In this document: one piece after another, positions 1 to 8,931 of the stretch
How positions within the stretch are numbered: position 1 is the stretch's first letter
How the letters are laid out: each line of letters begins with the position of its first letter
Assembly (NCBI GenBank): GCA_035549015.1
Contig: DASZRW010000147.1
Coordinates: 21,299-85,298, forward strand
Length of the DNA: 64,000 nt
DNA from: JAFDZV01 sp035549015
GTDB lineage: Bacteria; Bacteroidota; Ignavibacteria; OLB7
Direction: 5' to 3'
Made by a program: the position numbers and the translations under genes
The notes under the pieces: model-generated
Told to the model about the DNA's origin: nothing
Seen by the model: only the letters and a program-made list of their open reading frames with translations
Database searches by the model: none

Positions 1-836
1 CTCGCGAAGATGACGGTGGACGTGAAGATCAGCGCGAGCCCGAGTGTGGAGCTGAAGTTGAGCAGGCCGGGTGCGAAGGAGAGCAGGGCGGCGCTCGTGC
101 CGCCGGTGTGCTCGATCGCGGCCAGCAGCATGGACGATCCCGCCGTTGCAAGCATTGCATACCCCACCAGCTTCCACTTCTGCTCGCGCCGCAGGTTGAT
201 GATCCAGCCGGCACGCGTTGCCAGGATCAGCCCGAGCAGGGCAACCAGGCTTCCCATCGCGAAGAGCGGCTCCTCCATTGCAAGCCCCCCCTCTCCCCCC
301 TGCAGCGGAACCAGCTGCGCGATTACCGCCACCACGTACATCGCGGCAACGAAGATCCTGGGGAGTCGCGAGCCTGCTCCGGTAGCCCGATGGCGGAATA
401 TCTGCACAAGCGGCTCCACCAGCCATGGAAGCGCCATCAGCATGATCAGGCATACCAGGCGCCCCGCGAAGAAGGTGAGGATCCCGTCCGGCACCAGTTG
501 GTCGCTGTAACCGGTGAGGACGAATGTCGGGACGATCAGCACGGAACCGGTGGCCAGCACGGCGAGCGCGAGGTTGCGGAATGTCTTGTAGACAACCTGC
601 TCGTTCTCCACCTGTTCGATGGCCAGCAGGCGGATGATGGCCGGCAGTAGCGCAACGATCGGCGCAAGAAGACGGAACCAGCCCTGATCCCCCGGCGGCC
701 GGTCCCATACCTGGGCAAACAGATCGTACAGAAGCAGCACCAGCCACAGCCCGGCCAGCACCGCCTGGGTCAGCAGGCGGCTGAACCGCGTCCATCGCCG
801 CGGGGCACGTTCGATCTGTTCGCTGTCGTTCTGCAT
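1..836 (-). CDS. multi-pass membrane protein, N-terminal part (runs off window)
   Basis: The reading frame begins with ATG at 836 (MQNDSEQ) and stays open to base 1, so only the N-terminal ~278 residues are present. After a short basic cytoplasmic start it shows about eight hydrophobic segments, for example AVLAGLWLVLLLYDLFA, LALAVLATGSVLIVPTFVL, FVAAMYVVAVIAQLV and LGLALIFTSTVIFA. A basic loop with RREQKWK lies between two of them. No catalytic domain is visible. Such membrane halves often precede a signalling output (phosphatase, kinase or cyclase), but that is a guess because the C-terminal part lies outside. It is divergent from the zinc-ribbon gene at 1145. Confidence 0.6.
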   Translation of the reverse strand, partial: MQNDSEQIERAPRRWTRFSRLLTQAVLAGLWLVLLLYDLFAQVWDRPPGDQGWFRLLAPIVALLPAIIRLLAIEQVENEQVVYKTFRNLALAVLATGSVLIVPTFVLTGYSDQLVPDGILTFFAGRLVCLIMLMALPWLVEPLVQIFRHRATGAGSRLPRIFVAAMYVVAVIAQLVPLQGGEGGLAMEEPLFAMGSLVALLGLILATRAGWIINLRREQKWKLVGYAMLATAGSSMLLAAIEHTGGTSAALLSFAPGLLNFSSTLGLALIFTSTVIFA

Positions 837-1144
837 TGGGCTCGTTCTTCGGCAAACCCGGCGGAAGGTTGCGATTCCGGGCCGGCCGGAAGTTTTCCTG
901 CCGCCGAATCCGGATATCCGCCGCCGGCTCCGCGCCCGACATCGGAATGAGGCATTTCATCCCCGTTTGGCTGCCGAAATCGGGGCGCAAGATACGGACC
1001 GGCACGGCCTCCCGAGCAGGAACGGGACCTTACAGGGCGACACATTGTTATTCCGGTGCGAAGTCGTAAGTTTCTTATCCCTGTGTTCCAACGGCGCCAA
1101 AATCAGGGCCGTGAGCATCTGAGTAGATCGAGGAGCATTTCCGT
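837..1144. promoter_or_regulatory. divergent intergenic region
   Basis: Gene-free 308 bp between the leftward membrane protein and the rightward zinc-ribbon gene, so promoters for both probably lie here. The only site I can place is a GAGGAG ribosome-binding sequence at about 1130-1135, nine bases before the ATG at 1145. Confidence 0.4.
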
Positions 1145-1537
1145 ATGGCACGAGCGAAACAATCGAAATACATCACGCTCTCGAACATTTGTGAGACCTG
1201 CGTGAAGCCGACGAAGTTCGAGTTGCTTGGTGAAGCGGTTGGGCAGGAAGAGGGTAAGCGGTGGGCGAAGTGTGGGAAGTGTCATCATACCATGATGATC
1301 AACATGCTGGTGATCGAGGGGGAGCGCCGTTCGACCAAGGAGATCAACGTCTCGGTCGAGGATTGCATTCCGTATTCCCCGAAGAGCGTCTACACGATCG
1401 GCGATGCCATCTATCACAAGACGTGGGATGACATCGGTACCGTGGTATCGAAGGAGCTGACCTCCAGCGGCAGCCAGGCGATCGTGGTGGCGTTCAGCAA
1501 GATCGGTGAGAAGCGTCTCATCGAAAACCTTGCGTAA
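1145..1537 (+). CDS. zinc-ribbon protein with PcrA/UvrD Tudor-like C-terminal domain
   Basis: 130 aa, two parts. The N-terminal half carries two CxxC pairs (C16/C19 and C43/C46), as in a zinc ribbon. Residues 83-130 (YTIGDAIYHKTWDDIG...GEKRL) match the pattern G-x2-hydrophobic-x-H...G-x-V...F...GEK-x-L typical of the Tudor-like tail of UvrD/PcrA helicases, which contacts RNA polymerase. The start at 1145 is supported by GAGGAG upstream. It lies 65 bp before rpsU on the same strand and may be cotranscribed. A role in transcription or translation is inferred from domains and neighbour; the family is not named to my knowledge. Confidence 0.75.
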   Translation: MARAKQSKYITLSNICETCVKPTKFELLGEAVGQEEGKRWAKCGKCHHTMMINMLVIEGERRSTKEINVSVEDCIPYSPKSVYTIGDAIYHKTWDDIGTVVSKELTSSGSQAIVVAFSKIGEKRLIENLA

Positions 1538-1588
1538 TGCACGCAGAAAAGAACAACAAACAGATAGATAAACCTTATCGAACGTCAT

Positions 1589-1596
1589 GGAGGTGA
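1589..1596 (+). promoter_or_regulatory. strong Shine-Dalgarno site of rpsU
   Basis: GGAGGTGA six bases before the GTG start at 1603. It fixes the start codon and stands out against mostly SD-poor genes around it. Confidence 0.8.
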
Positions 1597-1602
1597 GATA
1601 AC

Positions 1603-1797
1603 GTGATCGGAGTGACCGTCCAGGAGAGCGAGTCCATCGACCGGGCACTGCGCCGCTTCAAGAAGAAGTATGAGCGCTCGGGGATTCTGAAGGAGTTCAA
1701 GCGTCGTACATTCTATACGAAGCCGTCGATTACCAGCCGTATGGCGCGGATCAAGGCGGTACGCCGCCAGCAGCGGATCTCCAAGGAGATGCAGTAA
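1603..1797 (+). CDS. rpsU: 30S ribosomal protein S21
   Basis: 64 aa, the normal size for bS21. The sequence has the family pattern: an N-terminal beta strand, SIDRALRRFKKKYERSG, then a very basic helical tail (RMARIKAVRRQQR). S21 joins the small subunit platform near the anti-Shine-Dalgarno helix and helps initiation. The start is GTG at 1603, decided by a strong GGAGGTGA Shine-Dalgarno sequence at 1589-1596, six bases upstream. A strong SD here is notable because most genes in this window lack an obvious one. Confidence 0.95.
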   Translation: MIGVTVQESESIDRALRRFKKKYERSGILKEFKRRTFYTKPSITSRMARIKAVRRQQRISKEMQ

Positions 1798-2194
1798 GCC
1801 GCCGCCGTTCGTGCGGCATGGCTGCTGAAAAATTGCATGCGCCGGAGTTGCCTCGTATTCGAGAGCAGCCCCGGCGTTTCGTTTTCGAACAACCGATGCC
1901 GCCGCGCCTCACCGGACCCCGCGCCTCACCGGATGTCGCCGCGCCCGAAGCCGGATCCGGACGCAACGCCTCCGTTCCGCTTCCACGGACGCGACTGCCC
2001 CGTCCCCGGAGGCATCCATCCATTGGAGGCAGCCACCCGCCGCACCACTCCGCCCGGGATGCGCCGTTTGCAGCCCGTTCACCATGCCGCGAGTTTGGAG
2101 TGACTGGCGAAGATTCGTACCTTCATTCGTCCCTGCGGGGGTTTCCAATACCCCAGCCCTGAACGGCATCATTGTTCTGCAGGCTGACGGCGTA
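1798..2194. other. intergenic region with 17-bp tandem repeat
   Basis: 397 bp between rpsU and the next gene. It holds a 17-bp direct tandem repeat at 1903-1936 (CGCGCCTCACCGGA followed by a variable triplet). No convincing ORF is present; open frames here overlap on both strands and look like high-GC noise. Confidence 0.5.
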
Positions 2195-2515
2195 ATGAAT
2201 ACTCAACACGAACAACACGTAACCCGGCTCGATTCCGGGGCGATCGAACATCAGGTGGTGAAGGGAATCGGAATTCTGCTTCTCTGCCTGGAACGTGGCA
2301 GGAGCCTGAGCATGAAGGGCTTTATCGACAGTCAGATCGAAATGGGCGCACCATACGTTCCGGTGGTGGAGCGGATGGCAACCCATATCGACAGTCGCCT
2401 GAAGAGCGCCAGCTCGCGCGAGCAGCGTGCGTTGCTACAGGACCTTCACAACTATGCCGACGCCCAGCTACGCGCGGCCCATGCCATCTGGGAGATGCCG
2501 CCCGGCGAAGAATAG
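2195..2515 (+). CDS. hypothetical protein, helical
   Basis: 106 aa from the ATG at 2195 (MNTQHEQH). The frame is open further upstream to 2084, but that part is arginine/proline-rich and reads like non-coding DNA. The protein is charged and predicted mostly helical (for example SREQRALLQDLHNYADAQL), with no signal peptide or membrane segment. I do not recognise a family. Confidence 0.55.
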   Translation: MNTQHEQHVTRLDSGAIEHQVVKGIGILLLCLERGRSLSMKGFIDSQIEMGAPYVPVVERMATHIDSRLKSASSREQRALLQDLHNYADAQLRAAHAIWEMPPGEE

Positions 2516-2639
2516 CCCACCCTCAGAATCATTCTTCCCGCGCCGTAGCTGACCCGATGTCGCTGCGGCGCGGCTGTTTAGCAGCCAGCTGAACCGCGCC
2601 GAGCACCGGCCGGCCTGGCACCGACAAGTCGCACGGCCC

Positions 2640-2903
2640 ATGAAACATGCATCCCAGGCCACGCTCGACCTGCTGGCCGATCTCCTGGAATCCATCCGGA
2701 AGCTCCCCGGGGTAACCGAACGTACCCCCGGGTGCTTCTACCGGAAGTCATCCGCGCTTCTTCATTTTCATGAGGATGGTGCCGGACTCTTTGCCGATCT
2801 GAAACGCTCCGGCGCGTGGGAGCGAATGCCGGTGAACACGGCCGGCGAACGGGCGGCCTGCCTGCACGCAACGGCACAGGCCGCGAACGAACAGCACACG
2901 TAG
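2640..2903 (+). CDS. small conserved cytoplasmic protein
   Basis: 87 aa. The segment LPGVTERTPGCFYRKSSALL followed by HFHEDGAGLFADLK resembles a small uncharacterised family I remember from many bacteria, with a conserved FYR...FLHFHED...ADL core. Function is unknown. It ends 49 bp before leuS on the same strand and could be cotranscribed with it. The start at 2640 gives the expected N-terminal helix (ATLDLLADLLESIRK). Confidence 0.65.
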   Translation: MKHASQATLDLLADLLESIRKLPGVTERTPGCFYRKSSALLHFHEDGAGLFADLKRSGAWERMPVNTAGERAACLHATAQAANEQHT

Positions 2904-2952
2904 CGATACGCACGCCTGAACGGCGGGCGATCAAGAACAAATCAATCAGCAT

Positions 2953-5562
2953 ATGTCGTACCCATTTTCCGAGATAGAGGAACGCTGGCAACGATACTGG
3001 CTGGAGAACGGCACGTTCCGCACCGATGTTCACGACACATCACGACCCAAGAGCTTCGTGCTGGACATGTTCCCCTACCCTTCCGGCGACGGCCTGCACG
3101 TGGGCCATCCGGAGGGATACACGGCAACCGATATCGTAGCGCGATACAGGCGGCATCGCGGATACAACGTGCTGCATCCGATGGGGTGGGACGCGTTCGG
3201 CCTTCCGGCCGAACAGTATGCGATGAAGACCAACGTGCATCCCAGCGTCACCACGGAACGGAACATCGGCAACTTCCGGCGCCAGCTCCGCTCGCTCGGG
3301 TTCAGCTACGACTGGGATCGCGAGCTGAACACCACGGACCCGGGCTACTACCGCTGGACGCAGTGGATCTTCCTCACGCTCTATAATGCCTGGTACGACA
3401 CGCGCGTGCAGAAGGCGCGCGCCATCGACACGCTGGCTCAGGAGCTTGCAACCTCCGGATGCGCCGCGATCGGCGCCCCCGCGAACTACAACGGGCCGGA
3501 GTGGGGCTTCGACGCCGCGGCGTGGAACGCCATGAGCGCGCTGGAGCAGCAGCAGGTGCTGGCGAACTTCCGCCTCGTGTACGAGAGTGAGATTCCGGTG
3601 AACTGGTGCGAAGGGCTGGGCTCCGTGCTCGCCAACGAAGAGGTGGACGAGTGGGTGGAGAAGGGCTACACGGTGGAACGCCGCCCGATGCGCCAGTGGA
3701 TGATGCGCATCACGGCATATTCCGAGCGGCTGCTCGCCGGGCTGGAGACGCTGAACTGGCCGGCCTCCACGGTCGATATGCAGCGAAACTGGATCGGGAA
3801 GTCCGAGGGGGCGGAGATCGCCTTCGTCTCCGAAGGGGGCGTGAACCTCAACGTCTTCACAACACGTCCGGATACGCTCTTCGGCGTGACGTTCATGACG
3901 CTCGCGCCGGAGCATGGCGCCGTGGACGAGCTCACGACTCCGGAGCAGCGCGCGGCCGTGGATCAGTACCGGCGCCAGACATCGTTCAAGAGCGAACGGG
4001 ACCGCCAGGCCGGCACGGAGAAGACCGGTGTATGGACCGGCGGTTATGCGATCAACCCGGCCAACGGCGAACGTGTTCCGGTGTGGATCGGCGACTACGT
4101 GCTCGCCGGCTACGGCACCGGCGCAGTGATGGGCGTGCCGGCACATGACGAGCGCGACCTTGCGTTTGCCCTGACCTTCGGCCTCCCGGTGCAGCCGGTG
4201 ATCGCCCCCGATCCTGCAAGCCCGGAGTACCAGGGCGTGCTTGCCGGCGAGCAGTGCTACACGGACGCCGGCACCATGATCAACTCCGGAGCCTTCAACG
4301 GGATGCATTCGGAGGAGGCGAAGTGGAAGATCGTGGAGAGCCTGGGCACGGCGGCACGGCGCACCGTGAAGTACAAGCAGCGCGACTGGCTGTTCAGCCG
4401 GCAGCGGTACTGGGGCGAGCCGATCCCGATCGTCAAGTACGACAACGGCCTGGTGATGCCGCTCGAGATGAGCGAGCTGCCGCTGGTGCTGCCGGAGATG
4501 GCGGAGTTCAAGCCGTCCGGCTCCACGGAGTCGCCGCTTGCGCTGGCAACGGAGTGGCTGAACGTGGAGCACCCGGTGTACGGCCACGGCCGCCGCGAAA
4601 CCAACACGATGCCGCAATGGGCGGGTTCGTGCTGGTACTACCTCCGGTTCCTGGATCCGATGGACACGGAGAGGGTGGTGAGCCACGATCTGGAACGCCA
4701 CTGGCTTCCGGTGGATCTCTACATCGGCGGCGCCGAACATGGCGTGCTGCATCTGCTCTATGCCAGATTCTGGCACAAGGCGCTCTTCGATCTGGGCCAT
4801 CTCTCCACGGACGAGCCCTTCCGCCGGCTGGTGCACCAGGGTCTGATCCTGGGGGAGGACTCGCAGAAGATGTCCAAGTCGCGCGGCAACTCGATCAACC
4901 CGGACGCCGTGGTGGCGGAGTACGGCGCCGACGCGATGCGGCTGTTCGAGATGTTCATGGGGCCTCTCGAAATGACGAAGCCGTGGTCCACGAAGGGAGT
5001 GGAGGGGCTGCGGCGCTTTCTGAACCGCGTGTGGCGGATGGTGGTGGGGGATGAGGAGGCGGGCGTGGTGGCGCTGGTAACGGACCGCGCCATGACGCTG
5101 GAGGAGGAGCGTACGCTGCATGCAACGATCGGGAAGGTGACGGAGGATATCGAGGCGCTTCGCTTCAACACGGCGATCTCCGCATTGATGGTGTTCGTGA
5201 ACGAGTTCATCAACGTCGAGGAGAAGCCGCGCTCCGCCATGGAGGCCTTCGTGCGTCTGCTCTCGCCGTTCGCCCCGCACGTTGCGGAGGAACTCTGGAG
5301 CAGGCTGGGGCACGGCGGCGGCATCGCATACCAGCCGTGGCCGGAGTTCGATCCGGAGAAGGTTGCGGTGGACGAGGTGGAGATTGTGCTGCAGGTCAAC
5401 AGCAAGATCAAGGCCAAGACGCTGGTGCCCGCCGGAACGGAGGCGAACGAGCTCGAGCGTCTGGCGCTGGAGCACGATTCGGTGCGCGATCTTATTGCCG
5501 GAAAGACCGTTCGCAAGGTGATCGCCGTGAAGGACAGGCTGGTGAACGTTATCGCAAGTTGA
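2953..5562 (+). CDS. leuS: leucyl-tRNA synthetase
   Basis: 869 aa class I aminoacyl-tRNA synthetase that charges tRNA-Leu with leucine. Signatures: the HIGH motif as HVGH at residues 49-52 within YPSGDGLHVGHPEGYTATD, the CP1 editing domain (TTRPDTLFGVTFMTLAPEH and GTGAVMGVPAHDERD), the C-terminal half with CWYYLRFLDP, and KMSKS at 639-643 followed by RGN. The anticodon-binding helical domain and the small C-terminal domain complete it. Length and domain order are normal for the bacterial enzyme. The start at 2953 gives the usual Y-x-F-x-E-I-E-x-R-W-Q opening. A strong terminator follows at 5631. Confidence 0.98.
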   Translation: MSYPFSEIEERWQRYWLENGTFRTDVHDTSRPKSFVLDMFPYPSGDGLHVGHPEGYTATDIVARYRRHRGYNVLHPMGWDAFGLPAEQYAMKTNVHPSVTTERNIGNFRRQLRSLGFSYDWDRELNTTDPGYYRWTQWIFLTLYNAWYDTRVQKARAIDTLAQELATSGCAAIGAPANYNGPEWGFDAAAWNAMSALEQQQVLANFRLVYESEIPVNWCEGLGSVLANEEVDEWVEKGYTVERRPMRQWMMRITAYSERLLAGLETLNWPASTVDMQRNWIGKSEGAEIAFVSEGGVNLNVFTTRPDTLFGVTFMTLAPEHGAVDELTTPEQRAAVDQYRRQTSFKSERDRQAGTEKTGVWTGGYAINPANGERVPVWIGDYVLAGYGTGAVMGVPAHDERDLAFALTFGLPVQPVIAPDPASPEYQGVLAGEQCYTDAGTMINSGAFNGMHSEEAKWKIVESLGTAARRTVKYKQRDWLFSRQRYWGEPIPIVKYDNGLVMPLEMSELPLVLPEMAEFKPSGSTESPLALATEWLNVEHPVYGHGRRETNTMPQWAGSCWYYLRFLDPMDTERVVSHDLERHWLPVDLYIGGAEHGVLHLLYARFWHKALFDLGHLSTDEPFRRLVHQGLILGEDSQKMSKSRGNSINPDAVVAEYGADAMRLFEMFMGPLEMTKPWSTKGVEGLRRFLNRVWRMVVGDEEAGVVALVTDRAMTLEEERTLHATIGKVTEDIEALRFNTAISALMVFVNEFINVEEKPRSAMEAFVRLLSPFAPHVAEELWSRLGHGGGIAYQPWPEFDPEKVAVDEVEIVLQVNSKIKAKTLVPAGTEANELERLALEHDSVRDLIAGKTVRKVIAVKDRLVNVIAS

Positions 5563-5630
5563 TCTGCGGACAGATCCGGGCCTGCGCCTGGCGCGGAGTG
5601 CATCCCGGCCCACCGCACATCGTTCATCGG

Positions 5631-5659
5631 GCGCGCCGGCAGGCATACTGCCGGCGCGC
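5631..5659 (+). terminator. terminator after leuS
   Basis: Perfect 12-bp stem (GCGCGCCGGCAG / CTGCCGGCGCGC) with a 5-nt loop, followed by TCTGCGTTT. It lies 69 bp past the leuS stop. Confidence 0.75.
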
Positions 5660-5836
5660 TCTGCGTTTGGAAACGGGGCCGAACCGGCGGGCAATGAATG
5701 TTCCCGGCCGCTCGATACTTTATGATGCGATGGATGAATCTTTTTGCCCCGTCGTACGATATCCAACCTCGGTGCCCTTACGTGAATGCTGCGCGGGGGC
5801 TTCACGATACGAATCAACTAACAGGAACGATCACGT

Positions 5837-6895
5837 ATGGATGATGCATCGTCGGTTCGGAGGATCAAGACCAAGTTCCCCGGCATCAGCTCGAAGGCAT
5901 GGGAGCACCCGGCGGACCGCGCCGCACTGACGGCCGTGCGCAAGGTGCCCGGCCTGGATACATTGCTGCAGAAGCTCATCGGCATTACAACCGAACGATC
6001 GCTCAGACTGATCACGCTCGCTTCGGCCGTTCGCGTTTCCACCAACCAGTTCCCGCGGCTCAACCGGCTGCATCGCGAGGCCTGCGATCTTCTGGACATG
6101 CAGGAGGTTCCGGAACTCTACGTCTCGCAGAGCCCCTTCCTCAATGCAGGCGCGATCGGCGTGGAGAAGCCGTTCATCGTTCTCAACTCCTCCATCGTGG
6201 ATGGGATGACCGATGACGAGATTCTCGCCATCGTCGGCCACGAGTTGGGACACTGCATGAGCGGGCACGTGCTTTACAAGACGTTGCTGCAGCTATTGAT
6301 CAAGTTCTCCGTTGCCGCCTTCAGCGTGCCGCTGGGAGGCGCCTCCATCCTCGCGGTCATCATCGCGTTGAAGGAGTGGGACCGCAAGAGCGAGCTGAGC
6401 GCCGATCGTGCAGGCCTTCTGGTTGTACAGGATCCGCAGGTGTATTACAACGTGCTGATGAAGCTCGCCGGCGGCCCCCGCACGTCGGAGATGGATATCA
6501 ACGAGTTCTTCCTTCAGGCCGCGGACTACGAAGGCTCGCCGAGCGTTCTGGACAGCATGCACAAGCTGCTGAATCTCGTTGGCCAGAGCCATCCCTTCCC
6601 GGTGCTCCGCCTTACGGAGCTCAAGACCTGGGTGGACAGCGGCGCCTACGCCAGGATCCTCACCGGCGATTATCTCGGGCGGGACAACGACTCGAAGGAT
6701 GACACGATGAACAACTTCCGCGAGGCGGCCCGCAACTATCGCGAGGACTTCAACAACTCCAGGGACCCGCTCGCCGATACGCTGCGCAACGCAATGGAGA
6801 CGGCGGACTCCGTTCGTGCGAAGGCGAAGGAGGCGTTCAACTCCTTCTTCAACGGCGGCGGCAACCCATCGAACGGCAACGACGATTCCAAGTAA
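5837..6895 (+). CDS. M48 family zinc metalloprotease
   Basis: 352 aa. The zinc-binding motif HELGH sits at residues 135-139 (VGHELGHCMSGH), with a likely third ligand in ELSADRAG further on; that is the HExxH...E arrangement of M48 (HtpX/Ste24-type) peptidases. A hydrophobic stretch after the motif (VAAFSVPLGGASILAVIIAL) may insert in or lie on the membrane. The family clips membrane or misfolded proteins. There is no N-terminal signal. The C-terminal 90 residues are polar and end in a Gly/Asn/Ser-rich tail. It is followed by its own terminator. Confidence 0.9.
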   Translation: MDDASSVRRIKTKFPGISSKAWEHPADRAALTAVRKVPGLDTLLQKLIGITTERSLRLITLASAVRVSTNQFPRLNRLHREACDLLDMQEVPELYVSQSPFLNAGAIGVEKPFIVLNSSIVDGMTDDEILAIVGHELGHCMSGHVLYKTLLQLLIKFSVAAFSVPLGGASILAVIIALKEWDRKSELSADRAGLLVVQDPQVYYNVLMKLAGGPRTSEMDINEFFLQAADYEGSPSVLDSMHKLLNLVGQSHPFPVLRLTELKTWVDSGAYARILTGDYLGRDNDSKDDTMNNFREAARNYREDFNNSRDPLADTLRNAMETADSVRAKAKEAFNSFFNGGGNPSNGNDDSK

Positions 6896-6960
6896 TACCA
6901 GATGCACCGCAGGGGTGCCGGCATTCCGGTAACCCCGAACGCTGACATTCTGGAGCCAGC

Positions 6961-6988
6961 GGCCCGGAGGGGACAGGTCCTCCGGGCC
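6961..6988 (+). terminator. terminator after the M48 protease
   Basis: 10-bp GC stem (GGCCCGGAGG / CCTCCGGGCC), 8-nt loop, then GAAATTATTT. It is 66 bp past the stop codon. Confidence 0.75.
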
Positions 6989-7160
6989 GAAATTATTTAC
7001 GGACATCCGTGCGGCCGCAGGTATGATACGTCCGCGCGGATACGCCTCCTATGCCGACCGAGCATGCCGGGAGTCCGGCAGGGGGATGAAACGATGCCAT
7101 CGATCGGTAATCCATTGTCAGGCCGTCAGCGGCTATCCCCCTGTTCCCTATTTTCGCCAC

Positions 7161-8327
7161 ATGTCCAACGATCTTCGCTCGTTCTTTCTGCTCCGCCCCG
7201 ATGTGGCGTTCCTGAATCACGGATCATTCGGTGCCTGCCCGCGCCCGGTGTTCGAGGAGAACATCCGATGGCAGCGCGAGCTGGAGGATGAGCCGGTGGA
7301 GTTCTTCGCACGCCGTCTGCCGCAGCTGCTGCGCGATGCGATGGGAGAACTTGCCCGGTTCATCGGATGCGATCCGCTCGATGTGGTGCACGTCACCAAC
7401 GCCACCATCGGCGTGAACATCGTTGCGCGTTCGCTTCGCCTTGGCCCCGGAGACGAAGTGCTCGCAACCGATCACGAGTACGGCGCATGCAGCCGCACGT
7501 GGCGCTTCCTGGCGGGGAAGAACGGCTTCACCTATCGTGCCGCACATGTCCCGATCCCGGTGACCACGCACGCGGAGTTCCTGGAGAACTTCTTCGCACA
7601 GGTGACTCCCGCCACACGCGTGATCTTCATCAGCCATATCACCTCGCCAACTGCGCTCACCATCCCGGTGCGCCAGATCTGCGAGTTCGCTCGCGAGCGA
7701 GGCATCATCACCCTCATCGACGGGGCACATGGCCCCGGACAGATCCCGCTGAATCTCGAGGCGCTGGGGGCGGACTTCTACACCGGCAATCTTCACAAGT
7801 GGCTCTGCTCGCCGAAGGGCTCCGCGTTTCTCCATGCACGCCGCGAAATGCAGCCGCTGCTGGAACCGCTGGTTGTGAGTTGGGGATGGGAGGCGGTGAT
7901 TCCCGGGAGCTCCACGTTCGTCGATCATCACGAGATGTGGGGGACGCGCGATCTGAGCCCCGCACTCTCCGTGCCGGCGGCGATCCGCTTCCAGCAGGAG
8001 CACGAATGGGACGGCGTGCGAGCCCGGTGTCACGAGCTTGTACGCGAGGCACGCGAGGCGCTCTCCATGGAATTCGGATTTGTGCCCGTTGCGCCCGATG
8101 ACGATGCATGGTTCGCGCAGATGAGCTCGTTCCTCATCCCGGACGGGATCGATGCAGCCGCGCTCCAGGAACGGTTGTTCAACGAGCACCTGGTTGAGAT
8201 CCCGGTATTCCCCTGGTTCAACGGCCGCAGCCTTGTCAGAATATCCGTTCAGGGATACAACACTGCGGCCGATGTCGAGCGCCTCTGCACGGGGATCCGT
8301 GCGATCACCTCGCGAAGCACCGGCTAG
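7161..8327 (+). CDS. class V aminotransferase-fold PLP enzyme (isopenicillin-N-epimerase-like)
   Basis: 388 aa from ATG 7161; the open frame extends upstream but only this start gives the family opening FLLRPDVAFLNHGSFGACP. Fold-type I PLP features: the substrate/phosphate region LNHGSFG, the cofactor-holding DGAHGPGQ, and the Schiff-base lysine in TGNLHKWLCSPKG. The family includes CefD-type epimerases, cysteine desulfurase-like proteins and related lyases; the substrate cannot be told from sequence alone. It stands alone, with hairpins downstream at 8408 and 8612. Confidence 0.88.
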   Translation: MSNDLRSFFLLRPDVAFLNHGSFGACPRPVFEENIRWQRELEDEPVEFFARRLPQLLRDAMGELARFIGCDPLDVVHVTNATIGVNIVARSLRLGPGDEVLATDHEYGACSRTWRFLAGKNGFTYRAAHVPIPVTTHAEFLENFFAQVTPATRVIFISHITSPTALTIPVRQICEFARERGIITLIDGAHGPGQIPLNLEALGADFYTGNLHKWLCSPKGSAFLHARREMQPLLEPLVVSWGWEAVIPGSSTFVDHHEMWGTRDLSPALSVPAAIRFQQEHEWDGVRARCHELVREAREALSMEFGFVPVAPDDDAWFAQMSSFLIPDGIDAAALQERLFNEHLVEIPVFPWFNGRSLVRISVQGYNTAADVERLCTGIRAITSRSTG

Positions 8328-8931
8328 ACACTCCCTGCGCATCCGTTCCGAGCCGCGCGAACGAAGGCAGAGCATGATGCCGGACGCTGATTCCGGTTGA
8401 GCGTTCAGCCGCCGTTCCGGCGGCATGCGTTGCGTTCCGGCGCAGGTGCCCTTCGCGCAATGCGTCCGCGCCGCCATCACGCAGGCACACCCCCCGCCGC
8501 AACACCCCATGAACACTGGGTTTGCGGCCGGCAGTGCACGCACCGCCACGCCGTACGCCACCACCCGATCGCACACACGATCTGATAAACCGTTCGAAAC
8601 TCGCGGCCCAAAAAGTACCCGTGAGGGTACTTTCTTGATAGGGGGTGAAAATGTGAAGTTGTTTGCCCGGTACGGGTGTCGCATTGATCCCTCATGCGCA
8701 ATGGTTCCTGGTCCCGAACAAGCGGAAGTCTAGCTCTTCTGATCAGTGTGGTCCGTTGATTATGTGCAGTCCCAAAGGGTGACATGCGGGCCCCGTCTCT
8801 CCTGCAATAAAGGCACCGTGAGCAACCGATTGAACTGGCCACCGCTGGCGTCCGCGGCCTGCTATTACATCTATTCCGTGATCTGTTCGGACCTTCGAGA
8901 GGTTCCGGCGTTTGTTCACGCGTTCCACTCT
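8328..8931 (+). promoter_or_regulatory. 604-bp gap with two hairpins before the LuxR-type gene
   Basis: Two inverted repeats are clear. GCCGCC-GTTCC-GGCGGC at 8408-8424 could end the upstream transcript. A perfect 9-bp palindrome with a GTGA loop lies at 8612-8633 (AAAGTACCC / GGGTACTTT). Just after it, AGGGGGTG at 8639-8647 precedes an overlapping ATG-TGA (8651) and a GTG-started 26-codon frame (8653-8733), a possible leader peptide. The palindrome could be a terminator or an operator; I cannot decide. Confidence 0.4.

Noticed and set aside
3040..5817. 925-aa open frame on the minus strand opposite leuS
   Set aside because: It is a shadow of the high-GC leuS coding frame: very rich in Arg/His/Leu, no family features, and leuS is certain.
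7023..7160. N-terminal extension of the aminotransferase-fold gene
   Set aside because: The 46 extra residues are Arg/Cys-rich and unlike the family, which begins at the ATG at 7161.
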